A DNA stretch of 64,000 bases from Dyella sp. OK004 (GTDB lineage Bacteria; Pseudomonadota; Gammaproteobacteria; Xanthomonadales; Rhodanobacteraceae). Positions within the stretch are counted from its first letter, which is position 1; every line of letters begins with the position of its first letter. The stretch is taken from assembly GCF_900114495.1 (NCBI RefSeq), contig NZ_FOZI01000001.1:701469-765468 (forward strand). Reading direction: 5' to 3'. Both the position numbers and the translations under genes were made by a program. Below are positions 17,822 through 26,003 of the stretch, in pieces. The notes below the pieces were generated by a model that was not told the DNA's origin, searched no databases, and saw nothing but the letters and a program-made list of their open reading frames with translations.

Positions 17822-18840
17822 ACGACCAGCCGGCGATCGTTATCTACGGCGCCGGCAGCGTGGGCTGCTATCTCGGCGGCCGCCTGCATGAGCACATTGC
17901 CGTGCGGCTGATCACGCGACCGCGTATGGCTGACGTGCTGCACGAACACGGCCTCACACTCAGCGACTTGCAGGGGTTTCAACAACACATTCCCGCCAAA
18001 GCGCTGGACGTTCAAATACAAGCACAAAACGCCAACGCACCACTGACCTTGGTTACGGTGAAATCCGCCGATACCGCCCAGGCCGGCCGTGAACTGGCCG
18101 ACGTGTTGCCGCCCGACGCCATCGTCATCAGCTTCCAGAACGGCCTGCACAACGCCGACCTGCTACGCACCGCCCTGCCCGGCCGCACCGTGCTCGCCGG
18201 CATGGTGCCGTTCAACGTGCTGCAACACGCACCCGGCCGCTTCCATCAGGGCTCCGGTGGCGAACTCATGGTCGAAGCCCACCCCGCGCTCGCCCCCTAC
18301 CTCCCTGCATTCACCGCTGCCGGACTTCCGCTGCAACAGCACACCGACATGCCCGCCATCCAGCGCGCCAAACTGCTGTTCAACCTCAACAACGCCATCA
18401 ACGCTCTGTCCAACCGGCCACTACGCCAGGAACTCGCCGAACGCGGCTGGCGCCGCTGCCTCGCACTGGCCCAACGCGAAGCCCTAGCCATCTTCGCCGC
18501 CGCACACCTGCCCGTCGCACGACTCACTCCACTCCCCCCGCACTGGCTACCAAACATCCTCACCCTACCCAACGCCCTATTCGCCCGCATCGCACCGCGC
18601 ATGCTGGCCATCGACCCGCTTGCGCGCTCATCTACATGGGAAGATCTGCAGGCAGGGCGGCGTACAGAGGTCGATGTGTTGCACGGTGCGATCGTGGAGC
18701 TGGCCGCCATGATGGGAAAGCGGGCGCCGGTTAACCAGCGCATCATTGAATTGATACGAGAGGCGGAAAAGGCGCCAGTTGAATGGACGTCCGAACGGTT
18801 GTTGAGAGAGCTTCGCGAAGCGCAATCAAAAGCAGGCTAG
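17818..18840 (+). CDS. Ketopantoate reductase-like (PanE/ApbA) NADPH reductase
   Basis: A 340-residue protein of the 2-dehydropantoate 2-reductase family. The N-terminal Rossmann start is YGAGSVGCYLGGRL (about 7-20), and the catalytic-lysine region is RAKLLFNLNNAINALS (near 185-200), corresponding to Lys176 of E. coli PanE. The C-terminal helical domain has TEVDVLHGAIVELAAMMGK and APVNQRIIELIREAEK, the usual ending. It is ~35 residues longer than E. coli PanE. Its ATG overlaps the stop of the FAD dehydrogenase by 4 bases, suggesting a joint pathway. It may make pantoate or reduce another 2-oxoacid; no other pantothenate genes are nearby. Confidence 0.82.
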   Translation: MNDQPAIVIYGAGSVGCYLGGRLHEHIAVRLITRPRMADVLHEHGLTLSDLQGFQQHIPAKALDVQIQAQNANAPLTLVTVKSADTAQAGRELADVLPPDAIVISFQNGLHNADLLRTALPGRTVLAGMVPFNVLQHAPGRFHQGSGGELMVEAHPALAPYLPAFTAAGLPLQQHTDMPAIQRAKLLFNLNNAINALSNRPLRQELAERGWRRCLALAQREALAIFAAAHLPVARLTPLPPHWLPNILTLPNALFARIAPRMLAIDPLARSSTWEDLQAGRRTEVDVLHGAIVELAAMMGKRAPVNQRIIELIREAEKAPVEWTSERLLRELREAQSKAG

Positions 18841-18915
18841 CGTGCGCAAGTACAAGCCCGCCATTTCAACCGATGAAGTAGCAACGCGATCCCGAGCACC
18901 CAGACCCCACCCCAA

Positions 18916-18963
18916 CCCTCCCCTGTCCCGCGGGACTAGCTTTGCGTCGCAAGCAGGGGAGGG
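18916..18963. repeat. CCCTCCCCTG inverted repeat next to repeat copy B
   Basis: CCCTCCCCTG (18916-18925) pairs with CAGGGGAGGG (18954-18963). The same arm sequence occurs at 32772-32795, again just before a copy of the dispersed hairpin-core repeat, so it may belong to a composite element. Confidence 0.65.
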
Positions 18964-19009
18964 AGTAATAGCTTGGCGCGTCGGTGAGGACTAGGCGATC
19001 AGGCCTCGA

Positions 19010-19269
19010 AGAAAACGATCCCAACGCCCGACACTGGAAAAGGCGTAGCTACAAAGCACACCGCCTGCTTTCAGGCTATTTCTCTTTGGTTACTTTCTCT
19101 TTGGGCCAGCAAAGAGAAAGTGACCCGGACCGCGGCAGCGGTTCGGAAGCCCGCGGCAGGCTAGCCCGGTCGCGACAACGCGACAATCGAAGCGACAACG
19201 CCACTGGATGACCAGCTTCGCTGTTGAAAAGCGCCTCCGGCCTTCGCCGGAATGACGAAGTAGGAAGGG
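19010..19269 (+). repeat. Dispersed repeat, copy B (hairpin-core family)
   Basis: About 260 bp, closely matching copy D (43474-43733) along its whole length, from GAAAACGATCCCAACGC through the core hairpin (19092-19103 with 19110-19121, loop GGCCAG) to AATGACGAAGTAGGAAGG. Together with the inverted repeat at 18916-18963 it fills the gap of 491 bases between the ketopantoate-reductase-like gene and ltrA. No gene is present there. Confidence 0.88.
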
Positions 19270-19331
19270 ATATCGCTAAAACAAAACTCTTACCCCAACC
19301 ATCTCTCGAAGGAAGCCGGAGAAAAACGAGA

Positions 19332-20555
19332 TCAAAGCTCAGCCTGCTCCCCCAACATCCTCCTCACCTCCCTCAACGACACCGTCTCCCAAACCGCTAC
19401 CACCACCAACACCCCCGTAGTCAGCGCCCCCAACCACAACACCGGCAACAAAAACGCCGGCGCCACCAAAAACACCAGCAACCCCAGCCCCACCAGATGC
19501 GACAACGGAAAGTTGATGCGATTGACCGTCATCTTGAACAACGCATTGCCGAGCAAATACAGCGCTGGCCCACCCACCAACACCGCCATGCTCGCCAGAT
19601 CCCCGCGCGCATGTGGATGACCGAGGCTCAACTCGTCGCCCACCGCGCTCACCACAATGCCCGCGACGATCAGCAGGTGCAGATAGGTGTAACCCAGCCG
19701 CGCAGTACGCCCCGGATCGGTGGCGTGGCGGATCGAATGGCTGCCACGCTCGGCGCCCAGGTCGAAGTAAATCCACCACATCGCCACGCAACCTAGAAAT
19801 GCCGACGCGAACGCGAATACAGAGTCCGCCTGCCGCATGCTCTCCGCAAAGGTGGACCCGGTCACCACCACGGATTCACCCAGCGCGATGATCACGAACA
19901 GACTGCAGCGCTCCGCCATATGGCCACCCTCGACATCCCATTCGGACGTACTCGAACGCCCCAGTCCCGGCACAAAAAAATAAGCGGCGGGTCCGAGATA
20001 TTCGATGGCAAGTGCCGCCGCCCATAGGGCGAATCGCGCGTCACCCTCTTGCGTGCCACCGAGTAACCACAGCACACCGGCAGTGGAAAGCCACACGGCA
20101 ATGCGGATGATGTTGCGCCGGTTCGCCGCGGGCGCATCGCGCCCCATCGCCCACAGCATGAACAACGTGCGCCCCACCTGCATGGCGACATAGGCACCGG
20201 CGAACAGCAAACCGTGTTCACCGAAGGCTTGCGGTAACGACGTCGACAACAGCAGGCCGGCGAAGGTCAACGCCAGCAGCATCACCCGGACCGCGAGCCG
20301 CTCGGGATCCAGCCAGTTGGTGATCCAACTGGTGAATACCCACACCCACCACACCGCCAGGAACAGCAGCAACACCTGGATTGCCCCCGCCAGATTCAGC
20401 CCATGCAGCAGCGTGTGCGAAAGCTGGGTGATCGCGTAGACGAACACCAGATCGAAGAACAGCTCGATATTGGTGACCTTGCCGTGCCCGCCAGCCACGC
20501 GTGCGCGAAGCAGACTACCGGCCGGTGTCGTCGGTGTAGATGGATGCTGCGACAT
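19332..20555 (-). CDS. ltrA: LtrA-family membrane protein
   Basis: A 407-residue inner membrane protein of the low-temperature-requirement A family, first defined in Listeria; its biochemical role is unknown. The signature lies at the N-terminus: VTNIELFFDLVFVYAITQLSH (about 27-47, given here as adjoining parts), then roughly eleven to twelve hydrophobic segments. Charged groups in the loops, such as LDPERLAVR and DVEGGHMAERCSLFVIIALGE, are typical of the family. The start at 20555 follows the downstream side of an AGGTCTTCC stretch. It is transcribed alone between two repeat-bearing or short gaps. Confidence 0.88.
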   Translation of the reverse strand: MSQHPSTPTTPAGSLLRARVAGGHGKVTNIELFFDLVFVYAITQLSHTLLHGLNLAGAIQVLLLFLAVWWVWVFTSWITNWLDPERLAVRVMLLALTFAGLLLSTSLPQAFGEHGLLFAGAYVAMQVGRTLFMLWAMGRDAPAANRRNIIRIAVWLSTAGVLWLLGGTQEGDARFALWAAALAIEYLGPAAYFFVPGLGRSSTSEWDVEGGHMAERCSLFVIIALGESVVVTGSTFAESMRQADSVFAFASAFLGCVAMWWIYFDLGAERGSHSIRHATDPGRTARLGYTYLHLLIVAGIVVSAVGDELSLGHPHARGDLASMAVLVGGPALYLLGNALFKMTVNRINFPLSHLVGLGLLVFLVAPAFLLPVLWLGALTTGVLVVVAVWETVSLREVRRMLGEQAEL

Positions 20556-20629
20556 GGAAGACCTCCCCAGGAACCGGCACTTTTATCGCATGGCGCACGA
20601 CGGGCCGCCACGGGTTACCGATTCCATGT

Positions 20630-20941
20630 CTAGCCGCCGTCGTCGATGCGACTGACCTTGCCATCGGTCAGGGTGATCATGACGGTCCGGCCGCCGCGCC
20701 GATATTGCCAGCGCTCACCGCCGGTATCCGCTCGCGCCGCCTGCCCCTTGGACTTGCTGCGGGCCGACTTGCCACTGGCCGGCTTGCTGCCACGCGCCTT
20801 ATGCAAAGGCTTGCCAAGCAATTCCACCACCCGCGCCGCACTGTCTCCGCTGCTCAACACTTTGCTGCCTACCCGCAGCGTATCGCTCGCATGAGCCATT
20901 GCAGCCCATACGAATAAACCCATTACCCAGCCTTTGCGCAT
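20630..20941 (-). CDS. Small secreted DUF2845 protein (first of a tandem pair)
   Basis: A 103-residue exported protein. A signal peptide (about 1-19, ending MAHASD) precedes the DUF2845 core: TLRVGSKVLSSGDSAARVVELLGKP, then ERWQYRRGGRTVMITLTDGKVSRID (shown in parts, adjoining). A Lys/Ser/Ala-rich insert of ~20 residues (about 52-72) sits in the middle and is lacking in the neighbour at 21054-21326. GGGAA lies upstream of the ATG. The repeat-like core resembles outer-membrane-assembly small lipoprotein folds (inference). Function is unknown. Confidence 0.78.
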   Translation of the reverse strand: MRKGWVMGLFVWAAMAHASDTLRVGSKVLSSGDSAARVVELLGKPLHKARGSKPASGKSARSKSKGQAARADTGGERWQYRRGGRTVMITLTDGKVSRIDDGG

Positions 20942-21053
20942 GAAGATTCCCGTTGACCGCGGCTCAACCGCCTGCCGGAAACCATAGCGATGCAGGCTGG
21001 CGCGACGGCATCCCCGCCGCGCCAGCCAAAGCTGTAAGGATTGGCCGACACGC

Positions 21054-21326
21054 TTAGCGCGCGCGGTCCTCGATCGAACCCACCTTGCCGTGGATCACAG
21101 TGATGGTCACGACATGGCCATCATCACGCTGATACTGCCAGCGCTCACCGACATACGCGCCCTTATCGTTCTCGATCGGCTCCTTGAAACCAGGCGTGCC
21201 CAGTAGCTGCACGGCGCGCGAAACGCTGTCACCAACCACCAGTACCTGACTGCCGATGCGCAACGTGCCGGAGGCATGAGCGGCAACACTGACCGACAAC
21301 AGCACAAACAACAGAGAACGACGCAT
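21054..21326 (-). CDS. Small secreted DUF2845 protein (second of a tandem pair)
   Basis: A 90-residue exported protein paralogous to the one at 20630-20941. The signal peptide MRRSLLFVLLSVSVAAHASG is followed by the core TLRIGSQVLVVGDSVSRAVQ, LLGTPGFKEP and ERWQYQRDDGHVVTITVIHG. The ATG has AAGGAGAT 8 bases upstream, the best start signal of the cluster. The 112-base gap to its paralog allows separate promoters. Function unknown; a periplasmic or outer-membrane role is inferred from export. Confidence 0.78.
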   Translation of the reverse strand: MRRSLLFVLLSVSVAAHASGTLRIGSQVLVVGDSVSRAVQLLGTPGFKEPIENDKGAYVGERWQYQRDDGHVVTITVIHGKVGSIEDRAR

Positions 21327-21362
21327 GGTGGATCTCCTTTCCTGGGGTGGGGGACGGTGAAG

Positions 21363-21929
21363 CTAGAAGCCCGCGCCGGGCTGCGCAAGATAACTTTCCT
21401 CATCTTGCGTCGAGCGGCGACCGAGTACGGCGTTGCGATGGGGGAAGCGCCCGAAGCGGTCAATCACTGCCTGATGACGACGCGCGTAGTCCAGATAGTT
21501 GGCATAGCGCGCTTCGTCCGGCACCTGCGCGCAAAGACCGCCGAACAAGTCGACGCAGTGCTGTTGCAAAGCTGGATCTTCGGCATGTTCCAGCGGCAGA
21601 TAGGCAAACGCGCGCCATAGCGGTGGCAACGCTGCATCGTAGCCACGAGTGATACCGGCTATGGCCAGCGCCTGCGCGTGCAAATCGCTGGCGAAGGCGC
21701 GCGGATCATTGCGATAAAGATTGCGGCTGAATTGATCCAGCAGGATCAGCAGGGCCAGCCAGCCTTCAGGCGTTTCGGCCCAGGCGTCGAGTTCACCGCA
21801 TGACGCCCGGCCCTGCAAGGCACCAAAGCGTTCGCGGATTTCTGCATCGAAAGCGTCGTCGCGCTCGAACCAGCGCGGCTCGTTGGCGGGGTCGAACCAG
21901 AAATCCAGCACATCCTTGGCCGTAGGCAT
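21363..21929 (-). CDS. DUF924 family protein
   Basis: A 188-residue soluble helical protein of the DUF924 family, structurally a TPR-like fold, of unknown function. Family markers are VLDFWF at the start, RDDAFDAEIRERFG, LALLILLDQFSRNLYRNDPRAF near the middle, and FGRFPHRNAVLGR near the end. I chose the ATG at 21929 (MPTAKDVLDFWF); an upstream TTG at 21962 would extend it 11 residues and overlap the next gene. It follows the DUF2383-like gene closely on the same strand. Confidence 0.85.
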   Translation of the reverse strand: MPTAKDVLDFWFDPANEPRWFERDDAFDAEIRERFGALQGRASCGELDAWAETPEGWLALLILLDQFSRNLYRNDPRAFASDLHAQALAIAGITRGYDAALPPLWRAFAYLPLEHAEDPALQQHCVDLFGGLCAQVPDEARYANYLDYARRHQAVIDRFGRFPHRNAVLGRRSTQDEESYLAQPGAGF

Positions 21930-21939
21930 GGCTGGCTCT

Positions 21940-22380
21940 TTAACCGTGAGTGGTTCCGGCAAGGCAATGCATGTCTTTGTGCATGCCGTAGAGACGGCTC
22001 AACTGGCTACCGGGCACACTGCCGGCTTCGCGTAGCGCGCGCTGCATGCGCCGCTCGAAGCTATGCAGCAGATCGCATTCGTTGCGGGCTAGCCACTGCA
22101 CCCAGGCAGTATCGCGATGCGCGGAGAAGCGCGTGGAAAGATCCGCCATTACGTTGCGCAGCTTGCCCGTCACCGTGCCGTGCTGCGCTGGCGCGCCACC
22201 GTCGGCGCGCACCAGACCCTGTAGGTCGTCGATCAACGAGTCCAGCGTCTGCAGGTTTTCGAACAGCAACATCTGCAGGGCCGGGTCGCGGACCTGGGCC
22301 ATCGCCCGCCGATGCAGGCCACGGTCGTCAATACCGCGACGGATCAGGGCGTTATAGAGCGGGCGATTAAGAGAGGACAC
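21940..22380 (-). CDS. DUF2383-like four-helix protein
   Basis: A 146-residue helical protein that resembles the PA2169/DUF2383 ferritin-like group. The pattern is two helices with LQTLDSLIDDLQGLVRADGG, a linker HGTVTGKLRNVMADL, then NECDLLHSFERRMQRALREA. It starts at a GTG with GGAGG eight bases upstream. The usual family metal ligands are not obvious to me, so metal binding is uncertain. It ends 10 bases before the chosen DUF924 start, so the two are likely co-transcribed. The name is by weak resemblance. Confidence 0.6.
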   Translation of the reverse strand: MSSLNRPLYNALIRRGIDDRGLHRRAMAQVRDPALQMLLFENLQTLDSLIDDLQGLVRADGGAPAQHGTVTGKLRNVMADLSTRFSAHRDTAWVQWLARNECDLLHSFERRMQRALREAGSVPGSQLSRLYGMHKDMHCLAGTTHG

Positions 22381-22498
22381 GGCGACCGCCTCCGGGCGGT
22401 TCGAGGGGTGGGGTTCGAACTGTTGCTATCCTCGGGCCCGCCCGCTTAGCCGGACATTAATTTGTCATTAGCCGCGCCTGCGCGCTCAGCCGCCGTTG

Positions 22499-23251
22499 CT
22501 ACTGACCGATCCGCAACAAGTTCAAAGGCTGGCCATTGCTCCCACGCACCCCTTGCTGCAGCTCGGCCAGGCGCTGGATAGAGGGGCACAGGGCCTGGAT
22601 TTGCGGACGCAGGGCCTGCATCCGGCGCTCCAGCCGTGGCCGTAGCTGGGTAGCCAGATCGGAGGCACGGTCGCGCAAGCTGGCAGCCGCCTGCAGATCG
22701 CCGCTCACCGCCGCCTGTACGGCCTGCTGCCCCAGATCCCCAGCCAGCAGGGGCAGCAGATCGCTGGCGATCTGGTTGGCGTATTGATCGGCCATGTCGC
22801 CCTGCCAGTCATGCGTGCTATTGCTGGCGGCGATGCGCTGCTTCAACTCGGCGACGCGGGAAGCCAGACGCTGATTCAATTCGGCCTGGGTGTCAGCCCC
22901 CAGCCCCATACCGGCCGCCTCCTCGCGCATGCCCTGCGCCAACAGATCCACACCATTCTGGGCGACACCCTTGGCGCGTGGGGCCAGCGCGCGCAATTCG
23001 CGCTCGAATAAGGCCAGGCGATCCTGATCCTCAGCACTCAGGCGCACGGCGGCGCCATCCGTGCGCAGGCCGCCGTCGTGCAACTCCACATGGAATGGCG
23101 CCGGCTGCGGACGATCGAACATCACGCTATCCGGCTTCAAGGTCAGGTCGTAGCTGCTGCTGGCCTGGCAGGTGGTCGCGAGGTCCTGGGCGTGCAGGCC
23201 TGTGGAAGCAAAAGCCAGCATCAAAACAGTCGGAAGCAGAGGGCGGCGCAT
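22499..23251 (-). CDS. Secreted DUF2884 (YggN-like) protein, paralog
   Basis: A 250-residue periplasmic protein related to the one at 15149-15967. The signal peptide is MRRPLLPTVLMLAFASTGLHA. Shared features are the early cysteine (TTCQASSSYDLTLKPDSVMF), the beta region with FHVELHDGGLRTDG, a long helical section and a late CPSIQRLAELQQG segment. A CGAGGATG site precedes the ATG. The two copies are clearly diverged and lie in separate clusters, so they are probably old paralogs with different partners. Function is unknown. Confidence 0.8.
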   Translation of the reverse strand: MRRPLLPTVLMLAFASTGLHAQDLATTCQASSSYDLTLKPDSVMFDRPQPAPFHVELHDGGLRTDGAAVRLSAEDQDRLALFERELRALAPRAKGVAQNGVDLLAQGMREEAAGMGLGADTQAELNQRLASRVAELKQRIAASNSTHDWQGDMADQYANQIASDLLPLLAGDLGQQAVQAAVSGDLQAAASLRDRASDLATQLRPRLERRMQALRPQIQALCPSIQRLAELQQGVRGSNGQPLNLLRIGQ

Positions 23252-23335
23252 GAAGCATCCTCGATAAGGAAGGCCGCAGCGATACCCCGCTGCGCGCCAA
23301 CCCCCGCTGAATCCGCTTTGAGTTTGTTCCAGCTC

Positions 23336-23812
23336 TTACACCGGGCGCGTATGGAATTCCTTGCGCACGGCAGGCAAGCCCAGTTGCCAGGACAGCCACA
23401 ACAACACCGGCACGGCGACAGCCTTGATGACCAGCACGATCTCAAAGATGCGCTTGGCGTGCTCGATCATCATCGTCGCCAGCTCGGCGAGTTGCGGCTG
23501 AGCTTGTGCCGCCTGCCTGGCCTGCTCGAACTGGCCCCATTGCGCGAGCATCAGGCCGCCGGTAGCCAGCGACCACAGAGCCAGCAGCACGGCCAGCACA
23601 CGCATAGCGCGGCGCGCCCATTCCTGCTGCATGATGCAGCCGACGCACACCACGATCACAGCGAAAGCACCCACCAGGTACGGGTATTGGGCGTAACGCA
23701 GATATTGCACGCCACCGAACGCCGCCAGCAGAAGCAACAACCATAGCGCGATGCGCCACGCGGCAAATCCTCGACCGGCATGTGCCGCATCACGGCGAAC
23801 CTTCAATAGCAT
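23336..23812 (-). CDS. Membrane protein coupled to the secreted peroxiredoxin
   Basis: A 158-residue integral membrane protein with four hydrophobic stretches (about 20-38, 45-62, 68-90 and 124-145) and no domain I recognise. A soluble Gln/Ala-rich helix (FEQARQAAQAQPQLAEL) lies between segments three and four. Its ATG at 23812 overlaps the stop of the peroxiredoxin gene by one base (TGATG), so translation is coupled. It could anchor or serve the exported peroxiredoxin (inference from coupling only). Confidence 0.7.
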   Translation of the reverse strand: MLLKVRRDAAHAGRGFAAWRIALWLLLLLAAFGGVQYLRYAQYPYLVGAFAVIVVCVGCIMQQEWARRAMRVLAVLLALWSLATGGLMLAQWGQFEQARQAAQAQPQLAELATMMIEHAKRIFEIVLVIKAVAVPVLLWLSWQLGLPAVRKEFHTRPV

Positions 23813-24354
23813 CAGGAAGCAGCCTTCAGCGCGGCGAGATCGGCCAGCACCTGAGCGGAGTTCTTCTCCGGGTCAACGTCCTGATAGACCTTGGCCACTT
23901 TGCCCTGCGGATCGACCAGGAAGGTGGTGCGCTTGGCGTAGTGCATGCCCATCTTGGAAGTGAGCACGCCGTAGGCTTCGGACATCTTGTGCTCGGAGTC
24001 GGCCAGCAGCGGGAACGGCACTTTGTATTTGGCCGCGAATTCGGCGTGCGATTTCACGTCGTCCAGGCTCACGCCGACCACATCCGCGCCGGCCTGGCGG
24101 AGCTTGGCGATGTCATCGCGGAAGGTGCAGACCTCGGTGGTGCAGCCCGGCGTGAAATCCTTGGGATAGAAGTACAGCACCAACCAATGGCCGCGATGCT
24201 CAGCCGCAGTGTGCCATTTGCCGTTCTGGTCCTGCAGGCGAAAATCCGGCGCGGCCTGGCCTGCCTGCGGCAAGGTGCTGGGGGTGTCGGCAAATGCGGG
24301 CGCGATCATGCCAACCAGCAAGGTCAGCAGAAGGAGCAAGGCGTTGCGACGCAT
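23812..24354 (-). CDS. Exported PrxQ/Bcp-type peroxiredoxin
   Basis: A 180-residue thiol peroxidase of the Bcp/PrxQ type, which reduces peroxides using a cysteine pair. Most Bcp proteins are cytoplasmic; this one has a signal peptide (MRRNALLLLLTLLVGMIAPA, cleavage near AFAD), so it should act in the periplasm. The active site is YPKDFTPGCTTEVCTFRDD with peroxidatic Cys71 and resolving Cys76. The rest follows the thioredoxin-like fold (VVGVSLDDVKSHAEF, FPLLADSEHKMSEAYGV, RTTFLVDPQGKV). The ATG at 24354 has CCGGAG upstream. Its electron donor is not in the window. It is translationally coupled to the membrane-protein gene. Confidence 0.9.
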   Translation of the reverse strand: MRRNALLLLLTLLVGMIAPAFADTPSTLPQAGQAAPDFRLQDQNGKWHTAAEHRGHWLVLYFYPKDFTPGCTTEVCTFRDDIAKLRQAGADVVGVSLDDVKSHAEFAAKYKVPFPLLADSEHKMSEAYGVLTSKMGMHYAKRTTFLVDPQGKVAKVYQDVDPEKNSAQVLADLAALKAAS

Positions 24355-24406
24355 GACGGTACTCCGGGGTGGGGGATAACGCGCAAAGTGTACGCGCAGC
24401 AACAAC

Positions 24407-24430
24407 AAAGGGCGCCATGCGGCGCCCTTT
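24407..24430 (-). terminator. Intrinsic terminator of the 24451-24909 gene
   Basis: A perfect 10-bp stem, AAAGGGCGCC (24407-24416) with GGCGCCCTTT (24421-24430), loop of four. On the minus strand it is followed by TTTGTTGTTG and lies 21 bases after the stop of the upstream gene. Confidence 0.85.
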
Positions 24431-24450
24431 GCGAATCGACTTGCCTTGGC

Positions 24451-24909
24451 TTACGGCTTGCTGATGGTGAACTTGCCCACCGATATGCCCAGATTTATAC
24501 CTTCGCCCGCACCGGCCAGCGCCAGCGAGGTAGTGCCCTTGGTCAGCACCTGTGCAGTGCCACTTTTAACGATGCCAGCTTCGGCACCCGCCTGCACGTA
24601 GTCACCGAACACATCCTGGATGCTGCGCACGTGGGTGATCTCGCCCTTGCCGTTATCGATGCGGTACTTGCCGGCGGTCAGGCCACCGCCCACCACGGTG
24701 ATCTTCACCGGCGAACTCTGGCCGTTGTTACAGGTGATGGTGCCGGAACCCTCGGCGTGCTTGTACAGAATGGACCAGCCGGAGAGGTTGAACTTGAGAT
24801 CGCAATCCACCTTCGACTCGGCAGCCTGCACATGTGCCGCCGGCAACATTGCCACGCTGCTGGCCATTGCCAGCACCAACGCCGCCATTGCCATAGAGCG
24901 CTTGATCAT
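24451..24909 (-). CDS. Secreted conserved protein, unknown function
   Basis: A 152-residue exported protein. AAGGAGA is placed well before the ATG at 24909; a signal peptide (about 1-30, ending HVQAAES) is clear. The mature part is Gly-rich and predicted to be beta-strand, with two cysteines (KVDCDLKF and GTITCNN) likely to form a disulfide, and a regular ending, LGISVGKFTISKP. The overall look suggests a small beta-barrel or lipid-binding fold. I do not recognise the family with certainty. Confidence 0.65.
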   Translation of the reverse strand: MIKRSMAMAALVLAMASSVAMLPAAHVQAAESKVDCDLKFNLSGWSILYKHAEGSGTITCNNGQSSPVKITVVGGGLTAGKYRIDNGKGEITHVRSIQDVFGDYVQAGAEAGIVKSGTAQVLTKGTTSLALAGAGEGINLGISVGKFTISKP

Positions 24910-25133
24910 CGTCGTCTCCTTTCGCGTAGTGAGGGGTCCTGCAGCGATACATGCTAGACCGGTCTGCTGAACGAATCAGCAAGATCGCTCGGAGGCATTC
25001 AGCCTTGGTCATTGCACATGAGCGTGGCGTGGATAGAAAAGGGTGCCCGGGGTCATCCGGCATTTTTGATCATCCGCTAACAAGTTCCCGCGCAAACTGC
25101 AGCCACCCAACACATGCACTGAAGGGGGATGTC

Positions 25134-25559
25134 ATGAGCATGCGCACCGTCTGCAGTCTCGGTTTTGTACTAACCCTAGTCAGTAGCCCCGCCGCCTTTG
25201 CACAGACCAGCCAGCCGAGCACCCAAAGCTCCACGAGCAGTGGACAAACCACGACCAAGCACACCACGACCAAGCACAAGACCACCAAACACACCGCCGT
25301 CGCCCAACCAAAGACGCGCACGGTGTGCGAGGACGTAACCGTGCAGGATCAGCCCAAGGACTCCAACCAGCTCGCCGGCATGGCGATCGGCGGTGTGGCC
25401 GGTGGCCTGCTCGGCAACCAGATCGGCAGCGGTAAGGGCCGTACGTTGGCCACCGTGGCCGGCGCGGTCGGTGGCGGTTACGCGGGCAAGAAGATCCAGG
25501 AAAACCAGCAGGCGAAGAACACTCATGTCGAGCGCCGCTGCCGCGAAGTGACTCCATGA
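25134..25559 (+). CDS. Glycine-zipper surface protein (17-kDa-antigen type)
   Basis: A 141-residue exported protein. A GGGGGA site precedes the ATG at 25134. The signal peptide ends AAFAQ. A low-complexity linker rich in Ser/Thr then holds repeats of TTKH (about 40-60). The C-terminal half is a glycine-zipper membrane hairpin (LAGMAIGGVAGGLLGNQIG and LATVAGAVGGGYAGKKIQ, about 82-122), as in the Rickettsia 17-kDa-antigen family. Two cysteines frame it (TVCEDV and RRCREV). No lipobox is seen. It probably sits in the outer membrane. It lies 27 bases before the universal stress gene on the same strand. Confidence 0.82.
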   Translation: MSMRTVCSLGFVLTLVSSPAAFAQTSQPSTQSSTSSGQTTTKHTTTKHKTTKHTAVAQPKTRTVCEDVTVQDQPKDSNQLAGMAIGGVAGGLLGNQIGSGKGRTLATVAGAVGGGYAGKKIQENQQAKNTHVERRCREVTP

Positions 25560-25586
25560 CGTTTGCGCCGGTCCAAGGAGCGTTCC

Positions 25587-26003
25587 ATGTTCAAGTATTC
25601 CCTGGTCGGCTATGACGGCTCCGTCACTTCGCAGCGCGCATTCCGGCTCGCGATCGACTTGGCGCGCACCTGCGGTGGACGGGTGCGCGTGGTCAACGCG
25701 GTGAAGCTGATCGAAGGTGCCGCCGACACGTGTGCACTGGTGATGGCCGACTCCGGCGCCCGGCGCGCCAATGAATTGATGGCGGAACTGAAAACGATGG
25801 CGCCGGAAGCCGCCGAGCTGATCGACGTCGAAGTCGTCTCCGGCAACCCGGGCGACGTGCTACTGCAGCAAGTGCAGCGGCACGGCGTCGACCACATCGT
25901 GATCGGTCATACCGAGCGCGGCGCCTTGGCGCGCTGGCTGCTCGGCTCGGTCTCCACCGACGTGCTGGCCGGCTCGCACGTGCCGGTGACGGTGGTGCGC
26001 TAG
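25587..26003 (+). CDS. Universal stress protein (UspA family)
   Basis: A 138-residue cytoplasmic protein with the Usp fold. The N-terminal strand and Asp of the ATP pocket appear in YSLVGYDGSVTSQRAF, and the C-terminal nucleotide motif (G-2x-G-9x-G-S/T) in IGHTERGALARWLLGSVSTD. That motif is intact, so ATP binding is likely. AAGGAG lies 8 bases before the ATG at 25587. It is probably transcribed with the glycine-zipper gene. Its stop overlaps by 4 bases the stop region of the convergent DUF1801 gene. Confidence 0.92.
   Translation: MFKYSLVGYDGSVTSQRAFRLAIDLARTCGGRVRVVNAVKLIEGAADTCALVMADSGARRANELMAELKTMAPEAAELIDVEVVSGNPGDVLLQQVQRHGVDHIVIGHTERGALARWLLGSVSTDVLAGSHVPVTVVR

Noticed and set aside
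25240-25300. TTKH-coding repeats as a tandem DNA repeat or CRISPR-like array
   Set aside because: They are short, imperfect codon-level repeats inside the linker of an exported protein, without spacers.
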